Assembly: GCA_905215525.1 (NCBI GenBank)
Contig: CAJMQJ010000002.1
Coordinates: 244,110-308,109, forward strand
Length of the DNA: 64,000 nucleotides
Direction: 5' to 3'
DNA from: an uncultured bacterium
GTDB lineage: Bacteria > Actinomycetota > Coriobacteriia > Coriobacteriales > Coriobacteriaceae
Part shown: in pieces, positions 1-8,590 of the stretch
Layout of the letters: each line of letters begins with the position of its first letter
Numbering within the stretch: the stretch's first letter is position 1
Program-made: the position numbers and the translations under genes
Notes under the pieces: model-generated
What the model saw: the letters and a program-made list of their open reading frames with translations, nothing else
Databases searched by the model: none
Told to the model about the DNA's origin: nothing

Positions 1-1
1 G

Positions 2-1003
2 TCGGACATCGAGAAGCTTCAAAAACTGGTGCCGCAGATAGAGCAGATCGGCATTGTCGACAGCGCGTATACCGAGTACAAGACCGGCGATAAAAGCTAT
101 ACCGTCATGGCACAGGGTGTCGATAGCAACATGCTCGACGCCGTGGGGGCCAGCAAGCTCGTTGCGGGGCGCACCTACACCGATGTCGAGTCAAAGGCAG
201 GCTCGCGCGTGGCGCTCATCAGCCGCGGCGGCGCCGATCAGCTTTACGGCAACGAACAGGATGCGCTGGGGAAAACCATCAAGGTGTCCAACGGCGAGGT
301 GCAGATTGTAGGCGTGATTGATGGCGGCAGCGACTCCATGGGCTCGCTCGCGCTGTATATGCCACGCGAAACCATCGCCGGGCTGTTTGGCGACGAGAAT
401 CCTTCATTTCCCAGCGTGACGGCACTTGCCGCCGAGGGCACGGACATGGATGAGCTTTGTAAGACCATCGAGTCCAAGGTGCGCGCGATGAAGGGCATCG
501 AGGAGGAGGATGAGTACGACAGTGTATCGGCGACATCCATGAAAAGCGCCATCGATGCACTCAACTCCTTTATGGGCGCGTTCTCGCTCATCATGGGTGC
601 TGTCGCCAGCATCTCGCTGCTTGTCGGCGGTATCGGCATAATGAATATGATGCTCACCAACGTGACTGAGCGCATTCGAGAGGTCGGCATCCGCCGCGCT
701 CTGGGCGCCAGTCGTCGCGATATCACTGCGCAGTTTTTGGCCGAGTCTTCGGCGCTGTGCGTCACCGGCGGACTGTTGGGTGTCCTGATAGGCTATCTGC
801 TGGCCTGGGGTCTCGCGATGTTTGCCTCCGGATCCGGGATTCTTGGCGAGCTCGGTGCCAGCGGGCAAATCACACCGAGTTTTTCAATCGCCACGGTGCT
901 GCTGGCCTTCGCCGTCTCCGTCGGCATCGGCGTAATATTTGGCTTCTACCCCGCTCGACGCGCGGCAAAGCTCGACCCGGTGGAGTGCCTACGCTACCAG
1001 TAA
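2..1003 (+). CDS. ABC transporter permease, MacB/FtsX type (5' end outside window)
   Basis: The reading frame is open from the first base, so the start lies upstream of the window. The visible 333 codons cover part of a periplasmic MacB_PCD domain followed by the FtsX core. The first membrane helix lies near ASISLLVGGIGIMNMMLTNV and is followed by TERIREVGIRRALGAS, a hallmark of this permease family. Two more hydrophobic helices and a short RRAAKLDPVECLRYQ tail follow. Such permeases pair with a MacA-like adaptor and a MacB-type ATPase to export peptides or drugs. Those partners would lie to the left and are not visible, so the substrate cannot be named. Confidence 0.88.
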   Translation, partial: SDIEKLQKLVPQIEQIGIVDSAYTEYKTGDKSYTVMAQGVDSNMLDAVGASKLVAGRTYTDVESKAGSRVALISRGGADQLYGNEQDALGKTIKVSNGEVQIVGVIDGGSDSMGSLALYMPRETIAGLFGDENPSFPSVTALAAEGTDMDELCKTIESKVRAMKGIEEEDEYDSVSATSMKSAIDALNSFMGAFSLIMGAVASISLLVGGIGIMNMMLTNVTERIREVGIRRALGASRRDITAQFLAESSALCVTGGLLGVLIGYLLAWGLAMFASGSGILGELGASGQITPSFSIATVLLAFAVSVGIGVIFGFYPARRAAKLDPVECLRYQ

Positions 1004-1015
1004 GCCACCACCAAC

Positions 1016-1084
1016 AAGTTGCGGTGAAATAGGGACTGAATATGCTATCTAGCAGCAAAAGCAGACACTATTTCACCGCAACTT
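1016..1084. repeat. 17-bp perfect inverted repeat with 35-nt spacer
   Basis: The arms at 1016-1032 (AAGTTGCGGTGAAATAG) and 1068-1084 are perfect reverse complements. The element lies between the permease stop and the transposase scar that opens the B12 island. It lacks a T-run directly after the right arm, so it is not a classic terminator. It may be a REP/MITE-like dispersed element or a structured 3' end for the permease mRNA. Confidence 0.7.
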
Positions 1085-1086
1085 AT

Positions 1087-1214
1087 TGAAGGGCTGTTTG
1101 CGCCAGTTCCGGGCGTCGTCCTCGAGCTATTAGCGGATGACGGGCTTGTACGGGTCGAGCTTGCTCGGGGCGATCCTCCTCGCGGGCGGGAGGGCGCGCA
1201 GGCGCGGCGAGCGC
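1087..1214 (-). pseudogene. IS21-family IstA transposase fragment
   Basis: On the minus strand, directly downstream of the cbiJ stop, the frame reads ...ARRIAPSKLDPYKPVIR, two consecutive stops (1127-1132), then LEDDARNWRKQ in the same frame. SKLDPYKPxI followed by a DxRxWRKQ segment is the region after the N-terminal helix-turn-helix of IS21 IstA transposases. Only about 40 codons remain and they are interrupted, so this is a dead relic. It marks the left border of the B12 island. The family call comes from motif memory and a translated search would settle it. Confidence 0.62.
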
Positions 1215-1988
1215 CTAGCGCGCGAACTCCCGTAAGAGCGCATCTTCCACTTCCCGAAGCGAAAGGGCCCCGCCTCCCTCGGCGGGACGGGTGACCACGA
1301 TACAGCGCGCTCCCACGGCGCGCGCTGCGGCGAGCTTCTCGGCCGTGCCGCCTACGGTTCCCGAGTCCTTGGTCACAAGCCACTGGGCGCCCACCTGCCG
1401 AAGCATCGCCTCGTTGAGCTCGCGGGTGAAGGGCCCCTGCATGCCGATGACGTGCGACGGCGAAAACCCCGCGTCGATGCACTTCGTTATAGCACCGGGC
1501 AGCGGGAGCACACGCACGAAGAAGCGCTCCGCGAAATCGGCGACGCGCGTGTAGGGAGCAAGCTCCTTGCTCCCCGTCGTGAGAAGAACGCGACCCGGGT
1601 TCTCGGAGAGAAAGCGCGCCGCGCAGGCGATCGACGCGACCGGCACGACGCCTTTGGGCAGCGCCTCGACCGGGCGCGCAAGGCGCAGGCATCGTGCACC
1701 CACGGCGAGCGAAGCGGCCCGGATGTTGTCGCTTGCGAGTGTAGCGAAGGGGTGCGTGGCGTCGACGACGATGCGCGCGCCGGAAAGCTCGCGCTCCATG
1801 TCGGCATCGTCGAGCCTGCCCGCATGCACCTCGATGCCCGGAAGCTCACCCAATAGCTCGCCTCCGTACTCGGTTGCCGCGTAGGCACGGGCGGGGATAC
1901 CCGCCCCGCTCGCCCATTCGCACAGAAGGCGGCCCTCGGTGGTGCCGGCGAAGATGCGCAGCGCCGGCACGGATGCGGGGGCCGTCAC
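1215..1988 (-). CDS. cbiJ: Cobalt-precorrin-6A reductase
   Basis: Reduces the corrin precursor cobalt-precorrin-6A to 6B with a nicotinamide cofactor, in the cytoplasm. The 257-residue product has the family start ALRIFAGTTEGRLL, the DATHPFA motif near residue 70, LLTTGSKEL in the middle and VTKDSGxxGGTAEKLAAA near the C-terminus, as in CbiJ/CobK. The GTG start at 1988 overlaps the cbiC stop (GTGA). Longer open frame upstream reads into cbiC and lacks family similarity. It is the last gene of the 17-gene minus-strand B12 operon and is followed at once by the IS21-like scar. Confidence 0.92.
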   Translation of the reverse strand: MTAPASVPALRIFAGTTEGRLLCEWASGAGIPARAYAATEYGGELLGELPGIEVHAGRLDDADMERELSGARIVVDATHPFATLASDNIRAASLAVGARCLRLARPVEALPKGVVPVASIACAARFLSENPGRVLLTTGSKELAPYTRVADFAERFFVRVLPLPGAITKCIDAGFSPSHVIGMQGPFTRELNEAMLRQVGAQWLVTKDSGTVGGTAEKLAAARAVGARCIVVTRPAEGGGALSLREVEDALLREFAR

Positions 1989-2626
1989 TTCGCGCCACCC
2001 GTGCGCGTGATCTGGTAGAGCAGCGCGTTCATAATGGCGGCCGCCACGGTCGAGCCGCCCTTGCGACCCCTCGCGACGATGGCCGGCACGCGTCGCGCAA
2101 GTAGCTCCTCTTTCGCCTCGACCACGTTCACAAACCCGACCGGCACCCCAACGACGAGCGCGGGCGCGATCTTCCCCGCGTCCATGAGCTCGGCGAGGCG
2201 CAGAAGTGCTGTGGGAGCGTTGCCGACGGCCACGATGAGCGGACCCTCGATGCGGCAAGCTTTGTCCATGCTCGCAACGGCGCGAGTCGTGCCCGCGGCG
2301 CGCGCAGCCGCAGCGACATCAGGGTCGGCCATGTAGCACACGGCCTTGCAGCCGAGCTTCGCGAGCGCGGGCTTACTTATGCCTGCGAGCGCCATGTTCG
2401 TGTCGGTGAGTACCGTGGCCCCTGCACGCAGTGCGTCGAGCGCACAGTGCGCGGCGTCATGGGTGAACACGAGGGAATCGGCGTACGAGAAGTCGGCAGT
2501 GGTGTGGATGACGCGCTTCACGACGGGCTCTTCGAGCGGCGGGAACGTGCGGCCGCCGAGCTCTTCGGTGATGATCTCGAAGCTGCGCCGCTCGATGTCG
2601 CCGGGCGCCATCTCCTTGGAATCCAT
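1985..2626 (-). CDS. cbiC: Cobalt-precorrin-8 methylmutase
   Basis: Moves the C-11 methyl group to C-12 to form cobyrinate. The 213-residue length is normal for CbiC/CobH. Family segments seen are IERRSFEIITEE, VKRVIHTTADFSYA with the catalytic His in RVIHTT, VLTDTNMALAGI and PALVVGVPVGFVNVVEAKEEL. The ATG abuts the cobO stop, and a GGAG ribosome site is six bases upstream inside cobO. The four-base overlap with cbiJ indicates translational coupling. Confidence 0.95.
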   Translation of the reverse strand: MDSKEMAPGDIERRSFEIITEELGGRTFPPLEEPVVKRVIHTTADFSYADSLVFTHDAAHCALDALRAGATVLTDTNMALAGISKPALAKLGCKAVCYMADPDVAAAARAAGTTRAVASMDKACRIEGPLIVAVGNAPTALLRLAELMDAGKIAPALVVGVPVGFVNVVEAKEELLARRVPAIVARGRKGGSTVAAAIMNALLYQITRTGGAK

Positions 2627-3142
2627 CTAGTACTCCACTCCTTCCCTTGCACATATCCCCTGAGAGTAGGGGTGTTTCTCGCACCGCATCTCGGTTATGT
2701 AGTCGGCCTTCTCCACGATTTTGCGGGAAGGCGCGCGCCCGGTGAGCGCTACTTCGACGCCACGCGCGGACATATCGAGCGCGCGGTCCACGAGCGCCTC
2801 GTCGACAAGCCCCTTCGAAAGCGCGTCGAGCGCCTCGTCGAGCACGAGCAGCCCCTCCTGAGCGCCCTCGAGCTCGGCGAGCGCGGAAGCGAGGTTCCCA
2901 TCGTGCAGCTCGCACGTCGCGGCAAGTTCTTCCGACGTCATCGACCAGGTAAACTTGTCCGACACCTTCCCCGCGAACAAGGGCACGCCGAAATGCTCGG
3001 CGAGCAGGCGCGCCTCCCCGCTTTCGCCGTCTTTCAGGAACTGCACGACTACGACGCGGCGGCCTGCGGCGAGCATGCGAAGGGCGAGGCCCATCGCCGC
3101 CGTGGTCTTGCCTTTGCCGTCGCCATGATACACGTGAATCAT
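2627..3142 (-). CDS. cobO: Cob(I)yrinic acid a,c-diamide adenosyltransferase
   Basis: Transfers the adenosyl group from ATP to Co(I) corrinoids and also serves salvage of imported corrinoids. The 171-residue protein belongs to the CobA/CobO/BtuR P-loop family. It starts MIHVYHGDGKGKTTAAMGLA, with the P-loop at about residues 7-15, followed by VVVVQFLKDG, a Walker B-like LLVLDEALDAL and ALTGRAPSRKIVEKADYITEM. The ATG at 3142 overlaps the cbiP stop (ATGA), and the longer open frame upstream is antisense-like shadow within cbiP. Confidence 0.94.
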   Translation of the reverse strand: MIHVYHGDGKGKTTAAMGLALRMLAAGRRVVVVQFLKDGESGEARLLAEHFGVPLFAGKVSDKFTWSMTSEELAATCELHDGNLASALAELEGAQEGLLVLDEALDALSKGLVDEALVDRALDMSARGVEVALTGRAPSRKIVEKADYITEMRCEKHPYSQGICAREGVEY

Positions 3143-4638
3143 ACGCCCTCCTCGATAATGCGGTAGACATACTCCATGTCGAGCGCCCCGCGCACGACGT
3201 CGGCCAGGCGGTCGAACTCGCGCGCACGGTGATCGGCTGCGGACGCTGCGCCCGCAGCACCCACGACGCTCTCGGGCAGGCCGCGCATGCGCGCGAGCGA
3301 GCGCGCGAGGGCGAGCGCCAACCCCGGTTCGTCGAACAGGCCGTGGAGATAGGTTCCGAACACGTTTCCGCAGGCCGCGCCTTCTGGTTTGCCGCCAATC
3401 GTGCCTGCAGGGGCGCAGGAGACGGTCGTTTCGCCGTCGTGAATCTCGTACCCGCGCGCCGTCATGCCGTTCCACACCGAGAACGCGCCTTGGGCGCCCG
3501 TGATGCGCAGCTCCGACTGGGCGAGGCACTTTTCCTCCTTGAACACCGTACTTGCAGGGATGAGCCCGAGCCCGCGCGCGGTGCCAGCGCCTTCCCTGCC
3601 ATGCGGGTCGGAAAGCTCGTCTCCCAAGAGCTGGTAGCCTCCGCATATGCCGAGCACCGGCGTGCCCGCGCCCGAAAGCGCGCGTACACAGGCTCCGATG
3701 CCGCTAGCCGCAAGCCAGCGCGCGTCGTCGAGCGTGGTCTTCGAGCCGGGAAGCACCACCAGGTCGGGTCGGCCCAGATCGGTCGTCGAGGAAACGTAGC
3801 GCACGCCCATGCCGGGCACGCGCGAAAGCGGGTCGAAGTCGGTGAAGTTCGACAGATGCGGAAGGCGCACGACGGCGACATCGATGACGCCGCGCGCCTC
3901 GCGGGCAGATAGGCGCGGCGCGAGCGAGTCCTCGTCGTCCAGGTCGAGCGTAAGATACGGCACGACCCCCACGACGGGAACCCCGCACATCTTCTCGAGC
4001 GGGGCCAAACCCGGGCGCAGGATTTCCACATCGCCGCGGAACTTGTTCACCACAAGCCCCCGCAAAAGCGCGCGATCCTCGGGCGCAAAGAGCGCGACCG
4101 TACCGTAGAGCTGGGCAAACACCCCGCCTGGGTCGATGTCGCCCACGAGCAGCACGGGGGAGGACACGGCGCGCGCGAGCCCCATGTTGACGATGTCGTT
4201 TTCGGAAAGGTTGATTTCGGCGGGGCTGCCGGCGCCCTCGATGACGATGACGTCGTTTTCCTCCGCGAGAGAATCGAACGCCTCCAAAATCTGCGGCATG
4301 AGCGCCTTCTTTCGCGCGAAGTAGTCCCTCGCAGCGAAGGCTCCCTTCGCCTTGCCGGCCACGATGAGCTGGCTTCGGTGGTCGCTTTCAGGCTTGAGAA
4401 GGATGGGGTTCATGCGCACGTCGGGCGCGATGCCGCACGCCTCGGCCTGCATGATCTGGGCGCGCCCCATCTCGAGCCCGTCGGCCGTGACACCGCTGTT
4501 GAGCGCCATGTTCTGGCTCTTGAAGGGAGTCACGCGTAGGCCGTCCTGCGAAAGCACGCGGCACAGCCCCGCCGCAAGCAGGCTCTTCCCCGCGTTCGAC
4601 ATGGTGCCCTGGATCATGATGGGCTTCGCCCTACCCAC
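3139..4638 (-). CDS. cbiP: Cobyric acid synthase (glutamine-hydrolysing)
   Basis: Amidates positions b, d, e and g of adenosylcobyrinate a,c-diamide using glutamine and ATP. The 499 residues show a dethiobiotin-synthetase-like ATP domain (PIMIQGTMSNAGKS near the N-terminus, PFKSQNMALNSGV) and a C-terminal type 1 glutaminase with Cys in LGICGGYQLLGDE and His in GTYLHGLFD. The GTG start at 4638 is preferred because an AAGGAGG ribosome site precedes it by eight bases and it gives the family N-terminus. It overlaps cobD by eight bases and cobO by four. Confidence 0.95.
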   Translation of the reverse strand: MGRAKPIMIQGTMSNAGKSLLAAGLCRVLSQDGLRVTPFKSQNMALNSGVTADGLEMGRAQIMQAEACGIAPDVRMNPILLKPESDHRSQLIVAGKAKGAFAARDYFARKKALMPQILEAFDSLAEENDVIVIEGAGSPAEINLSENDIVNMGLARAVSSPVLLVGDIDPGGVFAQLYGTVALFAPEDRALLRGLVVNKFRGDVEILRPGLAPLEKMCGVPVVGVVPYLTLDLDDEDSLAPRLSAREARGVIDVAVVRLPHLSNFTDFDPLSRVPGMGVRYVSSTTDLGRPDLVVLPGSKTTLDDARWLAASGIGACVRALSGAGTPVLGICGGYQLLGDELSDPHGREGAGTARGLGLIPASTVFKEEKCLAQSELRITGAQGAFSVWNGMTARGYEIHDGETTVSCAPAGTIGGKPEGAACGNVFGTYLHGLFDEPGLALALARSLARMRGLPESVVGAAGAASAADHRAREFDRLADVVRGALDMEYVYRIIEEGV

Positions 4639-5854
4639 GGGTATCGACCTCCTTCGCCGAGCCTCGGCCATCCGCGCCCGCCATAGCGCCGCTGAAAGAA
4701 GCGCCGTCTCGTTCGTCGGGTTCGCCTTCGCCCGATGCACCTTCCGCCCGAAGCGCGCAGCTGAACGCCATCGCAAGCCGGGCATTCTCCTTGCGCGTGC
4801 GCACCGCGACGCGGCACCAGAAACGGGACAGTACCGAAAACGAGTCGCACGTGCGGACCAAAACACCATGTTTATACAGGCGCTCGGGAATGTCTTTCGC
4901 CGGCGTGCGGACTAAAAGGAAGTTCGCATCCGACGGCACGACGGAAAGCCCGAGCGAGGAGAGCTCGTGGGAAAGCCACGCTCGCTCGCCCGCCAATACA
5001 TCGCACGTGCGCGAGACGTATTCAATGTCTTCCAGGGCGGCGATGCCCGCGGCCTCGGCGACCGAGGAGACGGGCCACGCCTGCCCCGCCCGGCGAATCC
5101 CCTCGATGAGTTGGGCGTTTCCGTTGATCAGATATCCCAACCGCAACCCCGCCATTCCGTAGAGCTTGGTGAACGCGGAGAGCACGGCCACATGGCGCGA
5201 ACACGCGGCGCGTGCGGCCACGCTCCTTTCGCGGGCGTCGGGCGCAAATCCGAGGAAGCACTCGTCCACGACGAGCAGCGCGCCCACCTTCTCGCAGCGG
5301 CAAGCTGCGGCATCGATCACGCTGGGGTCGACGAGGCGCCCCGTCGGGTTGTTCGGATTGCAGAGGTACGCCACGTCTCCCGGCCCCTCGATCGCGCGGG
5401 CGAAGGAGGCGGGCACGTCGAAGTCGTCCGCTTCGGAGAGCGGGAACTCCTGCACGCATGCGCCGTAGTACGATGCCGCCTCCGCATATTCAGAGAACGT
5501 CGGCGCGCACACGACGATGCGTTTCGGGCGCACCGCCGCGGCGAGCCGCCAGATGATGTCGGACGCGCCCGCGCCGCAGACAATAGTATCTTCGGGAATG
5601 CCCTGGTCGCGCGCTAGCGCGCGAACGAGGGCGAGACTTTCCCTATCGGGGTAGGCGTCGATTCGAGAAAGCGCCTTGCAAGCTGCGGCGACGGCGCGCG
5701 GCGAGGGGCCTGCCGGATTCACGTTCACCGAGAAGTCAATGAGGTCGGAGGCACCCCCTTCGCAAGCGATGCCGAGCGATTGCGCGCTGCCCCCATGCGT
5801 GCGGGCGCGCAGGATTCCCCCGGCAGCCCGGGGCGCGGCGTGGTCTTTCCTCAT
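4631..5854 (-). CDS. cobD: Threonine-phosphate decarboxylase (CobD/CobC-type PLP enzyme)
   Basis: Decarboxylates L-threonine phosphate to (R)-1-amino-2-propanol phosphate, the arm that links corrin ring and nucleotide loop. The 407-residue protein is a class I/II aminotransferase. It has THGGSAQSLGIACE at the N-terminus, DFSVNVNPAGP, YLCNPNNPTGRL, the VVDECFLGF segment and the PLP lysine in LSAFTKLYGMAGLRLGYL. The ATG at 5854 overlaps the cbiB stop. The last 40 residues are a low-complexity tail beyond the usual family end. Histidinol-phosphate aminotransferase is the main alternative by fold, but the neighbourhood argues for CobD. Confidence 0.9.
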   Translation of the reverse strand: MRKDHAAPRAAGGILRARTHGGSAQSLGIACEGGASDLIDFSVNVNPAGPSPRAVAAACKALSRIDAYPDRESLALVRALARDQGIPEDTIVCGAGASDIIWRLAAAVRPKRIVVCAPTFSEYAEAASYYGACVQEFPLSEADDFDVPASFARAIEGPGDVAYLCNPNNPTGRLVDPSVIDAAACRCEKVGALLVVDECFLGFAPDARERSVAARAACSRHVAVLSAFTKLYGMAGLRLGYLINGNAQLIEGIRRAGQAWPVSSVAEAAGIAALEDIEYVSRTCDVLAGERAWLSHELSSLGLSVVPSDANFLLVRTPAKDIPERLYKHGVLVRTCDSFSVLSRFWCRVAVRTRKENARLAMAFSCALRAEGASGEGEPDERDGASFSGAMAGADGRGSAKEVDTRG

Positions 5855-6825
5855 GCCATCGCCCCCACGGCGAGCACGACCGCCGCGCGCGCGGCGCCGA
5901 AGACGACGAGCGCGCATACGGACGCGGCGAGCATGAGCCTTGTCGCCCGGGCGATGTCGCCCCACTCGATTTCGCGGGATGCGTCGCCTATCGTCGGTTT
6001 CTCAACGAGCTTGCCGAAATACACCGCGGGTCCTGCCAGGCGCAGTCCGAGCGCACCCGCGCACGCCGACTCGGTCTGCGCCGCGTTCGGGCTCGCATGG
6101 CGACGCCTGTCGCGGCGCCAGATGCGCGCCGCCCCGCGCGCGTCGAGCCCGACGATCGGGCACACGGCGATCATGAACAGGGCCGATAACCGCGAGGGAA
6201 TCCAGTTCACCGCATCGTCGAGGCGCGCCGAGGCGCAGCCGAAGTCGATGTAGCGCTCGTTTTTGTAGCCCACCATGCTGTCGAGCGTGTTCACCGCCTT
6301 GTACGCCATGCCCAAAGGCGCACCCCCGATCATAAGGTAGAAAAGCGGCGCGATGACACCGTCGCTCGCGTTCTCCGCCACCGTTTCCACGGCGGCGCGC
6401 GCGACGCCCTGCTCGTCGAGAACAGACGTGTCACGTCCCACGATGAGCCCGACGGCTTCGCGCGCCGCGACAAGTCCGCCCTTCGAGAACGCGCGGGCAA
6501 CGGCCAGGCTCTGGCGGCGCAGCTCGCATGCCGCGAGAATCTGATAGCTCGCCCATGCCTCGGCCACGAAGCGCAAGCCGGAGTGAACCATGCCGCAAAG
6601 ATGCAGGATTCCCCAGGTCAAAAGTCCACACGCAAGCGGAAGCGCCACGGCGAGCACAAGCCCTGCGGCGCGCGTGCCCGCGGACGTTTGCGGGAATGCG
6701 CGCCGCAGGCGGCCTTCGGCCCACGTGATCGCGCGCCCCATGGCGACGACGGGATGGGGAAGCCAGCGCGGGTCGCCGAAGGCAAGGTCGGCCGCGAACC
6801 CGGCGGCGACGGCAAGAATCGTCAT
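5851..6825 (-). CDS. cbiB: Adenosylcobinamide-phosphate synthase
   Basis: Membrane protein that joins adenosylcobyric acid to aminopropanol phosphate. The 324 residues include several hydrophobic helices, the N-terminal LAFGDPRWLPHPVVAMG signature, TVAENASDGVIAPLFY and MAYKAVNTLDSMVGYKNERY, all diagnostic of CbiB/CobD-type synthases. The ATG at 6825 shares one base with the stop of the upstream gene (TGATG). It sits directly before cobD, which makes its aminopropanol-phosphate substrate. Confidence 0.95.
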   Translation of the reverse strand: MTILAVAAGFAADLAFGDPRWLPHPVVAMGRAITWAEGRLRRAFPQTSAGTRAAGLVLAVALPLACGLLTWGILHLCGMVHSGLRFVAEAWASYQILAACELRRQSLAVARAFSKGGLVAAREAVGLIVGRDTSVLDEQGVARAAVETVAENASDGVIAPLFYLMIGGAPLGMAYKAVNTLDSMVGYKNERYIDFGCASARLDDAVNWIPSRLSALFMIAVCPIVGLDARGAARIWRRDRRRHASPNAAQTESACAGALGLRLAGPAVYFGKLVEKPTIGDASREIEWGDIARATRLMLAASVCALVVFGAARAAVVLAVGAMA

Positions 6826-7826
6826 CACAGGGCATCGCCCCCCCAAGCGGGGCGAACGTCGCGAAGGCAGCGCCCATCCCAGGTGGCGGCCCATGCGCCG
6901 CCCGGCTCGGTATGCACGTCGAAGTATCCCATTTTCGGGACAGCTAGCTCGGAGAGCAGCGCTTTCACGGTACCCGCGTGAACGACGAAGACGGCGCGCC
7001 CACTCCCCTGGGCGCGCTCCGATTTGCACGCCTCCCGAAACGCCGCGACGACGCGGCGGGTGAAATCGCTCTTGTCCTCGCCATGCGGGCAGCGCGTCTC
7101 GCACCAGGAGTCTACCCAGGCGCGATAGCGCGCATCCTCTTTAAGCTCGGCGGCGCTTCGCCCCTCGAAGTCGCCGAAATCCATCTCGCGCAGACCGGGG
7201 CACGCCATAAGCTCCGCGTTCGGGAAGAGGATGCGCGCCGTCTGGTCGGTGCGGGCCATGCCGCTCGTGATAACACAGAACACGTCACGATAGCACGCGA
7301 GGTCGCGCAAAGCGCGCTCGCCCGCGCTCGACAGGGGCTCGTCGGTGCCCGCCCCGCTGTAGCGATGGTCTTCCGTGCCCGCCGTGGCACCATGGCGCAC
7401 GAAGACGACTTCCAAAGGCGCACCCGCGCCCTGCGTCCCTCGAGGCGCATCGGCAAGGTTTCCTTTGATGACCTGGGGAATCCCGCACGTCATGCGCACG
7501 ACGACGTCGGCGCGCGCAGCGAGCGCGCATCCCAGGCGCCCCGCGCGCTCGCGCCATTGGGCGTCTTCTGCACGCAAGGGGACGACTCCCGAGCCGACCA
7601 AGGGCAGAATCACTGCGTCGAAGCCGATCAGCCGCTCGAGCGCCCGGTCAGCGTCGAGCGCGCGTACGAGTTCCTCAGCACGGTATGCGACGCGGCCGGC
7701 AAAAGCCGCGGGCACGCCGCCCTCCGCAAGCTGCGCCGCGTCGACGAAATCGTCCGCCGCAAACCCGAGCTTTTCGCGCACGAAGGTCCTCTTCCCCGAA
7801 TGCGAGCCACCTACCACGAGCATCAT
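6825..7826 (-). CDS. cobC: Fusion of a CobU-like P-loop domain with an alpha-ribazole phosphatase (CobC-like)
   Basis: A 333-residue two-domain protein. Residues 1-125 resemble CobU, with MMLVVGGSHSGKRT at the start and a CobU-type end, VVVRMTCGIPQVIKG. However, the Walker A Ser/Thr after GK is Arg (GGSHSGKR), so kinase activity is doubtful. Residues 138-333 are a histidine phosphatase with VFVRHGATAG (Arg144-His145), LREMDFGDFEGRS and FVVHAGTVKALL, the CobC/PhpB family that dephosphorylates alpha-ribazole or cobalamin phosphate. A complete cobU lies two genes upstream, so the N-terminal domain may be a spare paralogue with another role. ATGATG start; the ATG at 7826 overlaps the cobS stop. 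Confidence 0.82.
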   Translation of the reverse strand: MMLVVGGSHSGKRTFVREKLGFAADDFVDAAQLAEGGVPAAFAGRVAYRAEELVRALDADRALERLIGFDAVILPLVGSGVVPLRAEDAQWRERAGRLGCALAARADVVVRMTCGIPQVIKGNLADAPRGTQGAGAPLEVVFVRHGATAGTEDHRYSGAGTDEPLSSAGERALRDLACYRDVFCVITSGMARTDQTARILFPNAELMACPGLREMDFGDFEGRSAAELKEDARYRAWVDSWCETRCPHGEDKSDFTRRVVAAFREACKSERAQGSGRAVFVVHAGTVKALLSELAVPKMGYFDVHTEPGGAWAATWDGRCLRDVRPAWGGDAL

Positions 7827-8590
7827 AGGAGCATGCCCCCCACCACCAGCATGGCAAGCATCGCGAGCTCGGCCCATTGCAGAAACCATCCGGCCAAATC
7901 CCCCGTCACCCCGCCGAAGCGGGACAGGGCAACATGGCGGTACCACGCGAGCACCAAAAGCCCCGCCACCGCCATAAAGGCGCCGACGGCCTGAGCGCAC
8001 GCGACCATCCCTGCAGCCGAAGCCGCAGCGAAAGCGCAAAGCGGCACGACGATCGCCGCGCGCTTCTTCGCAGGCGAGAGCCCCGCGGCCATGCCGTCCG
8101 CCCGCGCGGCAGGCCAGCATTCAACGGCGAGTCCCGAAAGCGCGCGGGAGAACACGAGCGAGCACAGAAGCGCGAGGAACGCCCCCGCCGTAAGCGGCAG
8201 CGCGGTGAACAGGGAAAACTGCAGAATAAGGTACACAACAACACCGATAACCCCGAAAGCGCCCGCCCGCGGATCGTGCATGATCTCGAGCTTTCGCTCG
8301 CGCGGGGCCCAACTTGCAAGCGCATCGGAGGTGTCGCAGAGCCCGTCTAGGTGGATGCCTCCCGTCACCGCCACAGGCAGCGCCACGAGCACGGCCGCGA
8401 CGATGGTCGCGGGCACGCCGAGCAGGTTCGCAACGTGTCCCCACGCCGTCATGAGGAACCCTTCCGCAAGGCCCACCAGGGGAAAAGCGGCAAGCGCATG
8501 GGTTGACCCGAAATCGGTCCAGGCCGATTTCGGGACGGGGATGCGCGAGAACGTTCCGAACGCCGCGCCGATTGCCTCTGCTATCTTCAC
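7823..8590 (-). CDS. cobS: Adenosylcobinamide-GDP ribazoletransferase (cobalamin synthase)
   Basis: Integral membrane enzyme that joins adenosylcobinamide-GDP to alpha-ribazole or its phosphate. The 255-residue protein has FSRIPVP near the N-terminus, the GGIHLDGLCDTSDAL motif around residue 78, MHDPRAGAFGVIG and about six hydrophobic helices, all typical of CobS/CobV. It uses a GTG start that overlaps the cobU stop (GTGA). The C-terminal SRFGGVTGDLAGW segment also matches the family. Confidence 0.95.
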   Translation of the reverse strand: MKIAEAIGAAFGTFSRIPVPKSAWTDFGSTHALAAFPLVGLAEGFLMTAWGHVANLLGVPATIVAAVLVALPVAVTGGIHLDGLCDTSDALASWAPRERKLEIMHDPRAGAFGVIGVVVYLILQFSLFTALPLTAGAFLALLCSLVFSRALSGLAVECWPAARADGMAAGLSPAKKRAAIVVPLCAFAAASAAGMVACAQAVGAFMAVAGLLVLAWYRHVALSRFGGVTGDLAGWFLQWAELAMLAMLVVGGMLL

